NCBI GenBank assembly: GCA_020847975.1
Contig: JADLBD010000225.1
Coordinates: forward strand, 1 to 47,593
DNA from: Bryobacterales bacterium
GTDB taxonomy: Bacteria; Acidobacteriota; Terriglobia; Bryobacterales; Bryobacteraceae
Length of the DNA: 47,593 bases
Reading direction: 5' to 3'
Shown: positions 41,513-47,593 of the stretch, piece after piece
Layout: the number at the start of each line of letters is the position of its first letter
Position numbering within the stretch: position 1 is the first letter of the stretch
Notes under the pieces: model-generated
Told to the model about the DNA's origin: nothing
Database searches by the model: none
The model's input: the letters and a program-made list of their open reading frames with translations, nothing else
Program-made: the position numbers and the translations under genes

Positions 41513-42598
41513 ATGATCTATTCTCGACGCGAAGTGATGTCCACCTTACTGGCCACGGCGGCCGCCCATGCCGCCGCATCGGATTCGAAACTGGGAATCC
41601 CCGGCCCATTCCCGGGCCGCGTAGTAGCCGTCAATAGCGAGAACTCGATCATCTCCGGCCAGTACCAGCCGGAAATCATCCGCAACATGATGCACAAAGG
41701 CATGCTCTCCCTCACCGGAGCCCCTGGCTGGCCCGACGCCTGGCGCATGTTCGTCCAGAAAGGGGACGTTGTCGCCATCAAGGTTTGCCCCGTCGGCGGC
41801 GCAAAGCTGTCCTCTGACCCCGCCGTTCTCCATACCATCATTGACGGCATCAAACAGGCCGGCGTGCCCGAGCGCGATATCGTCGTCTTCAACCGCTACC
41901 GCCAGGAGACATTCGCCGCAGGCATCAACAAGTGGGTGCCCGAAGGCGTCCGCCTGGCTTGGGCCGCCGAAAGGTACGAAACCTGGCAACTCGGCATGGA
42001 GGGATATGATCCCGACGTCTATATGGAAATGGCCCTGGTCAAGCCGGGCGACAATCCCAATGACGTCCACTCGCGCCGTTCCTACGTCGCCCAGGTCATT
42101 TCCAAACAGGTGAACAAGGTCATCAACCTCCCCGTTGTGAAGTCCCACCAGTCCGCCGGCGTCACCCTTTGCCTCAAGAACATGTCCCACGGCATGGTGA
42201 ACAACGTCAACCGCAGCCACATCAACCGTGAACTGAACGCCTGCAATCTCTTCATCCCCGCCGTCGTCGATCTGCCCGTCATTCGCCAGAAAGTCGTCCT
42301 CCATGTCCTCGACGGCGTCAAAGCCGGTTACAACGGCGGACCCGGCACCCCTCCCCAGTTCCGCTGGGAACACAAAACCATGTACTTCGGCACCGACCCC
42401 GTGGCCCTCGATAAGATCGGCTGGCAGGTCGTCGACGCAAAGCGCAAACAGGAGGGCCTGCCCCCCGTCGCCGAAACCGGTCCTGACGACCGATTCAACC
42501 ACTATTGGGGCCAGCCCCAGCACATCGAACTCGCCTCCAAACTCGGCCTCGGCGTTTTCGACGATGCCAAACTCGACGTCAGGCGCCTCTCCGTCTAG
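41513..42598 (+). CDS. DUF362-domain protein with Tat-like leader
   Basis: The 361-residue product starts IYSRREVMSTLLATAA, a twin-arginine-like leader, with a good ribosome site (caggag) before ATG 41513. The body matches DUF362: IKVCPVGGAKLSSDPAVLHT, NLPVVKSHQSAGVTLCLKNM and FGTDPVALDKIGWQVVDAKR. DUF362 proteins are often iron-sulphur or redox associated, but this one lacks a ferredoxin domain and its role is unknown. The protein is probably exported folded. No partner is coupled to it. Confidence 0.82.
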   Translation: MIYSRREVMSTLLATAAAHAAASDSKLGIPGPFPGRVVAVNSENSIISGQYQPEIIRNMMHKGMLSLTGAPGWPDAWRMFVQKGDVVAIKVCPVGGAKLSSDPAVLHTIIDGIKQAGVPERDIVVFNRYRQETFAAGINKWVPEGVRLAWAAERYETWQLGMEGYDPDVYMEMALVKPGDNPNDVHSRRSYVAQVISKQVNKVINLPVVKSHQSAGVTLCLKNMSHGMVNNVNRSHINRELNACNLFIPAVVDLPVIRQKVVLHVLDGVKAGYNGGPGTPPQFRWEHKTMYFGTDPVALDKIGWQVVDAKRKQEGLPPVAETGPDDRFNHYWGQPQHIELASKLGLGVFDDAKLDVRRLSV

Positions 42599-42862
42599 CA
42601 CAAGAAAAAACTCTGCGATCTCCGCGCCTACAGCACTACCTCATACCGTTAACGGTCTTAGCTTGCCGCCGCCTCAGCTTCGGATACCCTACACCGCTCT
42701 CACCCGAAAAAAGGTTCTCTCCTGTATGGATCAGTCCATTAAGGGCTGACACCTCAAAGTTCCGCGAGAGCCTTCCTCCTCACACCCATGCGCTTGTGCG
42801 TACCACCGCAAGTTCCACTGGCTTCCCTGCTCCGCGAGAACGAAAATGCGAAACTTGATCTG
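42599..42862. other. Gap between the DUF362 gene and tex
   Basis: I see no gene, RNA or convincing terminator in this 264-base stretch. The tex frame is open from 42788, so a longer N-terminus is formally possible. Confidence 0.4.
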
Positions 42863-45127
42863 ATGAGTTCTATCGCTCTTTCATCCAACGTTCTCGTACA
42901 TATCTCGAAGCTGATCAACGTCCCCCTAAAAGGCCTTGTGGCCACCATCGAACTGCTCGACGAAGGCGGCACCGTCCCCTTCATTGCCCGCTACCGCAAA
43001 GAGGTCACCGGCAACCTCGACGAAGTCCAGATCCGCGACACCCAGGAAAAACTCGAATACTTCCGCGAACTCGAAGACCGCCGCTCCACCATCCTCCAGT
43101 CCATCCAGGAACAAGGCAAACTCACTGACGACCTGAAGAAGAAAATCGAAGCGGCCATGGAGAAAACCGAACTCGAGGACCTCTACCTGCCCTACAAGCC
43201 CAAGCGCCGCACCAAGGCCTCCATCGCCCGCGAGCGCGGCCTCGAACCCCTCGCCGCCTTCCTCTGGGAGCAATCCCCCTCCCCGCTCGCCGAATTCGCC
43301 GCCGCCTTCGTCAACCCCGAAAAGGAAGTCCCCACCGTCGAAGACGCCCTCGAAGGAGCCTGCCACATCATCGCTGAAATGGTCAGCGAGAACGCGGACT
43401 TCCGCAAGAAGGTCCGCGCGATGATGTCCGAGCAGGGCATGGTCTCCAGCCGCCGCATCGAAGGCGTGGAAGACCCCGAATCCAAGTTCGCCCAATACTA
43501 CGAATTCCGCGAGCCCGCCTCCAAAATTCCTTCCCACCGCATGCTCGCCATCCGCCGCGGAGCCAAGGAAGGCATCCTCCACTTCGAAATCGAAATCGAG
43601 CCCCAGGGCCCCCTCACCTGGCTCCAATCCCAGATCATCAAAGACCCTTCGGATTGCGCCCCCTATCTCGAGTCCGCCATCGCCGATTCCTATGACCGCC
43701 TTCTCAATCCCTCCATCCAGACCGAAGTCCGCCTCGAGCTAAAAGACCGCTCCGACGAAGAAGCCATCAAGGTCTTCCGCGAGAACCTCGAAAACCTCCT
43801 CCTCTCTCCCCCCGCCGGCATGCTCTCCGTCATCGGCATCGACCCCGGCATCCGCACCGGCTGCAAACTCGCCGTCGCCGATTCCACCGGCAAATTCCTC
43901 GAGCATTCCGTCATCTATCCCCACGAGCCGAAGAATGACCTTGCCGGCTCTGTCCGCACCCTCGCTTCCCTCATCGCCAGACACAACGTCCAGGCCATCG
44001 CCATCGGCAACGGCACCGCCTCCCGCGAAACCGCCGCCTTCGTGCAGGACTTCCTCCGCCAGGCCGGGCTTGCCAAAATCTTCAGCGTCGTCGTCAGCGA
44101 ATCCGGAGCCAGCGTCTACTCCGCCTCCGACGTCGCCCGCCAGGAGTTCCCCGACCTCGATCTCACCGTCCGCGGAGCCATCTCCATCGCCCGCCGCCTT
44201 CAGGACCCCCTCGCCGAACTCGTCAAGGTCGATCCCAAATCCATCGGCGTCGGCCAATACCAGCACGATGTCGATCAGCGCCGCCTCAAGCAAAGTCTCG
44301 AAGCCACCGTGGAAAGCTGCGTCAATCGCGTCGGCGTCGACCTCAACACCGCCTCCGTCCCCCTGCTCCGCCACGTCTCCGGACTCACCGAGCGCACCGC
44401 CCAGAACATCGTCGAATTTCGCAACCAGAACGGCCGCTTCCTCAACCGCCGGCAGTTGATGGCCGTCCAGGGGCTCGGCCCCAAGACCTTCCAACTCGCC
44501 GCCGGATTCCTGCGGATCCGCGGAGGCGACAACCCGCTCGACATCACCGCCGTCCACCCCGAGTCTTACCCCATCGTCGAGCGCATCGCCGAATCCCTCA
44601 AGGTCTCCCTCCACGACCTCATCGCCAAGCCCTCCCTCATCGAAAACGTCGATATCCAGGCCTTCCGTACCGAGGAAGCCGGCAGCTACACCCTCTCCGA
44701 CATCAAGGAGGAACTCCGCAAACCCGGCCGCGACCCGCGCGATACCTTCGTCCGCCCCACCTGGCGCGACGACGTCAAGGAAATCGACGACCTCAAACCC
44801 GGCATGCAACTCGAAGGCGTCGTCACCAACGTCACCCGTTTCGGAGCCTTCGTCGATGTCGGCGTCCACCAGGACGGCCTCGTGCACGTCAGCGAGATGA
44901 GCCACCGCTTCATCAAGGACCCTTCCGAAGCCGTCAAAGTCGGCCAGATCGTAAAAGTCCAGGTCATCTCCGCCGACTCGAAGGCGAAGCGAATCGCCCT
45001 CTCGATGAAAGCCTGTGAGCCGCGCGCGCAACAACAGCAGCCGCAGCAGCGGAAACCGCAGCCGCCCAAGCCTGCTTCGCTCGAAGACAAGCTGGCCGCG
45101 CTCAACGCCAAGTTCCGCGTGCGGTAG
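42863..45127 (+). CDS. tex: Tex, S1-domain RNA-binding transcription accessory protein
   Basis: The 754-residue protein has the full Tex order. An N-terminal helical domain (VPFIARYRKEVTGNLDEVQI) leads to a YqgF/RNase-H-like domain (VIGIDPGIRTGCKLAVAD). Two helix-hairpin-helix motifs follow (VGVDLNTASVPLLRHVSGL, FLNRRQLMAVQGLGPKTF). A C-terminal S1 domain (LEGVVTNVTRFGAFVDVGVH) and a Gln/Pro/Lys-rich tail complete it. Tex binds nucleic acid and affects transcription and stress tolerance. ATG 42863 (MSSIALSS) gives a normal N-terminus; the upstream 25 codons look noncoding. Confidence 0.93.
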   Translation: MSSIALSSNVLVHISKLINVPLKGLVATIELLDEGGTVPFIARYRKEVTGNLDEVQIRDTQEKLEYFRELEDRRSTILQSIQEQGKLTDDLKKKIEAAMEKTELEDLYLPYKPKRRTKASIARERGLEPLAAFLWEQSPSPLAEFAAAFVNPEKEVPTVEDALEGACHIIAEMVSENADFRKKVRAMMSEQGMVSSRRIEGVEDPESKFAQYYEFREPASKIPSHRMLAIRRGAKEGILHFEIEIEPQGPLTWLQSQIIKDPSDCAPYLESAIADSYDRLLNPSIQTEVRLELKDRSDEEAIKVFRENLENLLLSPPAGMLSVIGIDPGIRTGCKLAVADSTGKFLEHSVIYPHEPKNDLAGSVRTLASLIARHNVQAIAIGNGTASRETAAFVQDFLRQAGLAKIFSVVVSESGASVYSASDVARQEFPDLDLTVRGAISIARRLQDPLAELVKVDPKSIGVGQYQHDVDQRRLKQSLEATVESCVNRVGVDLNTASVPLLRHVSGLTERTAQNIVEFRNQNGRFLNRRQLMAVQGLGPKTFQLAAGFLRIRGGDNPLDITAVHPESYPIVERIAESLKVSLHDLIAKPSLIENVDIQAFRTEEAGSYTLSDIKEELRKPGRDPRDTFVRPTWRDDVKEIDDLKPGMQLEGVVTNVTRFGAFVDVGVHQDGLVHVSEMSHRFIKDPSEAVKVGQIVKVQVISADSKAKRIALSMKACEPRAQQQQPQQRKPQPPKPASLEDKLAALNAKFRVR

Positions 45128-45253
45128 AAAGCCAGTGCAGGCAGAGTTGTGAACGAATCAAGCGAGAGCTACAATATCGAGAACCGTTAGCAGTCCAAAG
45201 AACACTTCGAGGAGCAATTTTGTATAACGAAACCCGCTGTTCACGCGCGCTCT

Positions 45254-46036
45254 TTGTCCATTTGCTTGGCGCTTTGCGCAATTTACTTCACCGCCGCAAA
45301 CGAGCTCTGGTCGGCTCCGGTAACCACTCCCGTGGGCTCCTACGGCATTTTGATGAATCAATGGCCGAGTTCCAATCAGGGCAACGATAAAACCTCCTCT
45401 CTCCTCGGTGTGCTGAATTTCGGTGATGCCGGAAATGTCACCGCGACTTACACGATAGTGAACGTCGACTTCACGACAAAGACCGGAAAGGCGACTGGGA
45501 GCTACTCGCCGAACCCGGACGGCTCCAACACCGTCAACCTCACATTTGATGATGGGTCAGTTTGGACGCTGACGGCGGTGGTTACGGATGGGGGCGCCAG
45601 CCTTCAACTTCTCGTAACGGATGGAACGCCGATGAACTTCTTCACAGGAAGCTCGAACCCGGCACAAGTCTTCAGTGGAACCGGCCGGACTCTGTCGGCG
45701 CAGGTAACCCCGGCGGCCGGACCCTATGGCTATTTGATCACCGGATGGCCGGACGCTCACAACAAGCCCTTTACCCTCCTCGGAATCATCAATTTCGACG
45801 GCGCGGGCAACCTCAGCGGGTCTTACACAATGGTCAATGGCCGGCCAACCGCGTTTCCTGGAACCTTCTCCGGCAAGTATTCCGTCAATCCCGATGGAAC
45901 AGGTACTATGACCGTCACGCTTGCTCCTGAGCTAACCGTGACATTCGCGATCGTTGTAACCGAGGGTGGTTCCGGAATTCTGATGTCAGCCTCGGGCGGT
46001 GATCAAGTGCTCTCCGGAACGGCCCGCATGCAGTAG
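45254..46036 (+). CDS. Secreted protein with two internal beta repeats
   Basis: The 260-residue product has two related halves, about 27-130 and 152-258. Each starts with GSYGILMNQWP or GPYGYLITGWP, then LLGVLNFGDAGNVTATYTIV or LLGIINFDGAGNLSGSYTMV. The repeat family is unknown to me. TTG 45254 is the only conventional start, and leaves a weak leader without positive charges. Ten codons upstream in frame, ATA 45224 follows a gaggag site at the right distance and would give MTKPAVHARSLSICLALCAI, a better signal peptide. The original ATG may thus have mutated. Confidence 0.65.
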   Translation: MSICLALCAIYFTAANELWSAPVTTPVGSYGILMNQWPSSNQGNDKTSSLLGVLNFGDAGNVTATYTIVNVDFTTKTGKATGSYSPNPDGSNTVNLTFDDGSVWTLTAVVTDGGASLQLLVTDGTPMNFFTGSSNPAQVFSGTGRTLSAQVTPAAGPYGYLITGWPDAHNKPFTLLGIINFDGAGNLSGSYTMVNGRPTAFPGTFSGKYSVNPDGTGTMTVTLAPELTVTFAIVVTEGGSGILMSASGGDQVLSGTARMQ

Positions 46037-46048
46037 GCGGATGCCGGG

Positions 46049-46432
46049 CTACTTCGGCGGGTACACCACCGGCTTGTTCTTCGCCTTCCATTCCGTAATC
46101 CCGCACGCGCCTGCCACCTTGTAGCCGTGCTTCACCAGAATGTCCGCCGCCTTTCCCGCCCTCACACCCCGCGCGCAAATGGTGACGATCGTCTTATCCT
46201 TCGGCACCTCGGAAAGGCGGCTCTCCAACTGGCCCAACGGAATATTCACATACCCCTTCACAGCCCCTACTTCCACCAGTTCCTTCGGCTCCCGCACATC
46301 CAGCAGAAACACGCGCTGCTTCAACAGCGCTTCTAGTTCCTCGCTGCTGATCTGCTTCGTCTTTTCCTGCGCCAGCGCCGTGCCCGCCGCCAGGCACAAC
46401 AGAAACCGCCCGCGCGTCATCGTCTCAGACAT
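46049..46432 (-). CDS. Exported rhodanese-domain protein
   Basis: The 127-residue protein has a leader (RGRFLLCLAAGTALAQ) and a single rhodanese fold: FLLDVREPKELVEVGAVKG, YVNIPLGQLE and an active-site loop beginning at Cys in TICARGVRAGKAA. Rhodaneses move sulphane sulphur or act as sulphur carriers; the periplasmic partner is unknown. Its ATG overlaps the end of the Gfo/Idh gene by 8 bases, so they are co-translated. ATG 46420 (MTRGRF) is an alternative start. Confidence 0.85.
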   Translation of the reverse strand: MSETMTRGRFLLCLAAGTALAQEKTKQISSEELEALLKQRVFLLDVREPKELVEVGAVKGYVNIPLGQLESRLSEVPKDKTIVTICARGVRAGKAADILVKHGYKVAGACGITEWKAKNKPVVYPPK

Positions 46433-47522
46433 CCATTTCCTCCCAGGTCACGATCCGCTTCTCGTAAATCGACTTCCGCCCCATCATCGCCACCAGCGTC
46501 GACAACCGCGCCGAATCGGCATTGTTCAAAGGCTTCCTCTTGTTCCGCGCGTTGTCGATGAAGGCTGCCAGCGATTGATACGTGGAATCGTTCCCCGCAT
46601 CCGCTACCTCCAGCTTCAACTCGCCCTTCTTTCCCAGTTCCATCCACGTCGCCGCCGCTAGATCCATCGCCCCCTTCTCGCCCCACACCCTCTCCTTGAT
46701 CCCCGAAAAACCCGCCGGATCAAAATAAATGTGGCTGAAGTTCACCCGCACATCATTCGGAAACTCGTAAATCACACTGTAGTTGTCCATCGTCGTCCGC
46801 CCCGGCGGCTCATCCTTGTACAGGTTGATCCCGCCCGTTCCGAACGCCCGCAGCGGAGGCTTCCCCGCCGCCCACACAAACAGATCCAGAATGTGGCAGG
46901 CCTGCTCCACAATGTTGTCGCCCGATCGCGTCCGGTCGAAATACCATGCCGTCTTTCGCGGCAGGTCTCCGGTATGCCGCGTGCCGTGCATATACAGCAC
47001 CTTCCCGATCCCGCCCCCGTGGATGAACTCCATCGCCGCGTGCCGGTTCGGATCATGCCGCAATTGGAATCCCGCCTGAAAAATTCCCTTCGCGCTGTGC
47101 GCCGCGTTCACCATCAGCCGCACATCCTCCGGCTTCACCGCCATCGGCTTTTCGCAGTACACGTTCTTGCCCACCTCGAGCGCCGCGATCGCCACCATCT
47201 TGTGCGTGTCCACCGGAGTCGCGATGATCACCGCGTCGATGTCCTTCCCCTCATCCAGCATCTTCCGGAAGTCTTCATACGTCCGCGGCTTGTGTCCCTT
47301 GTCCGTTGCGGCCTTCTCCGCCGCCGCCAACCGCTCGGCATCGAGATCACACAGCGCCACAATCCGGATCCCCGGCACATTCAATACATGCCGCAGCAGG
47401 TACGAGCCGCGATTGCCCACTCCAATCACCGCCACGCGCACCGCATCGTTCGGCGACTGCGCCGGAAGCAGCGCCGGAGCCGCCAGCGCCGCGGAAGTCA
47501 AAAAAGATCTGCGTGTACTCAT
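46425..47522 (-). CDS. Gfo/Idh/MocA-family oxidoreductase with Tat leader
   Basis: The 365-residue protein starts STRRSFLTSAALAAPALL, a twin-arginine leader. The NAD(P)-binding Rossmann part follows (RVAVIGVGNRGSYLLRHVLN), with the catalytic-Lys motif in YCEKPMA. The C-terminal domain contains AWYFDRTRSGDNIVEQACHI. Family members oxidise or rearrange sugars and sugar-like substrates; exported ones are common in Acidobacteria and Planctomycetes. The ATG overlaps the stop of the FG-GAP gene (ATGA) and the 3' end overlaps the rhodanese gene, so all three form one operon. Confidence 0.9.
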   Translation of the reverse strand: MSTRRSFLTSAALAAPALLPAQSPNDAVRVAVIGVGNRGSYLLRHVLNVPGIRIVALCDLDAERLAAAEKAATDKGHKPRTYEDFRKMLDEGKDIDAVIIATPVDTHKMVAIAALEVGKNVYCEKPMAVKPEDVRLMVNAAHSAKGIFQAGFQLRHDPNRHAAMEFIHGGGIGKVLYMHGTRHTGDLPRKTAWYFDRTRSGDNIVEQACHILDLFVWAAGKPPLRAFGTGGINLYKDEPPGRTTMDNYSVIYEFPNDVRVNFSHIYFDPAGFSGIKERVWGEKGAMDLAAATWMELGKKGELKLEVADAGNDSTYQSLAAFIDNARNKRKPLNNADSARLSTLVAMMGRKSIYEKRIVTWEEMDV

Positions 47523-47593
47523 TTCTTCCCCTTCATCAGGTTCTCGAACAGATACACCCCGCTCTTGCCCCCCACGGCGAAATCCAGATCCCC
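47519..47593 (-). CDS. C-terminal end of an FG-GAP/VCBS-repeat protein (partial)
   Basis: Twenty-four codons remain before a TGA that overlaps the next ATG. The peptide DLDFAVGGKSGVYLFENL looks like the last FG-GAP/VCBS blade of a secreted repeat protein. The rest lies beyond the window, so the family call is tentative. Confidence 0.5.
   Translation of the reverse strand, partial: GDLDFAVGGKSGVYLFENLMKGKK

Noticed and set aside
43739..45034. Long minus-strand frame (431 codons) opposite tex
   Set aside because: It lies fully inside the tex gene, is dominated by Asp/Gly/Val as expected from the complement of GC-rich codons, and shows no domain.

Overview
The window looks like chromosome from a GC-rich acidobacterium, probably of the Solibacter/Bryobacter group. 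This is inferred from gene types and base composition, not from a search. Pointers are an Oar-like TonB-dependent receptor with an N-terminal carboxypeptidase-regulatory domain, a VWFA-type secreted protein, many secreted proteins of unknown function, an M13 peptidase, Gfo/Idh/MocA and DUF362 proteins with Tat-like leaders, and an F-type ATP synthase F0 cluster.

Layout. 1-5588: the 3' end of hemB and two small unknown genes, split by about 4 kb of AT-richer secreted-protein genes, several broken, lying between two imperfect direct repeats. 5599-11154: a secreted acetamidase/formamidase-like protein and a TIM-barrel sugar isomerase. These were probably once divergent neighbours; a TonB-dependent receptor gene now lies between two copies of their shared start region. 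11172-15981: an operon for a RhaT-type sugar transporter and a NanE-NanK fusion, then an M13 metallopeptidase. 16052-22556: a broken surface protein, an ECF sigma/anti-sigma pair, a beta-lactamase-fold serine hydrolase, an unknown secreted protein, an HDOD protein and a sirtuin. 22639-27166: a tightly coupled operon of a plug-less outer-membrane barrel, a VWFA-like protein and a coiled-coil protein. 27409-28532: two small secreted proteins.

28848-36195 is the most interesting part. It is a seven-gene co-directional cluster: coiled-coil protein, PspA/IM30, a membrane-anchored NitT/TauT-type solute-binding protein fused to an OmpA peptidoglycan-binding domain, ABC permease, ABC ATPase, membrane coiled-coil protein, and an AAA+ ATPase with a degenerate N-terminal AAA-like half. 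It looks like an envelope-linked transport or stress system whose substrate and role cannot be read from sequence. An unknown 362-residue protein follows.

37450-47593: a DapA-family lyase; hemD coupled to atpZ-atpI-atpB-atpE; a small secreted protein; a DUF362 protein; Tex; a two-repeat secreted protein; and a rhodanese, a Gfo/Idh oxidoreductase and the end of an FG-GAP protein, the last three overlapping head to tail. I saw no rRNA, tRNA, CRISPR array, transposase, integrase or phage gene.
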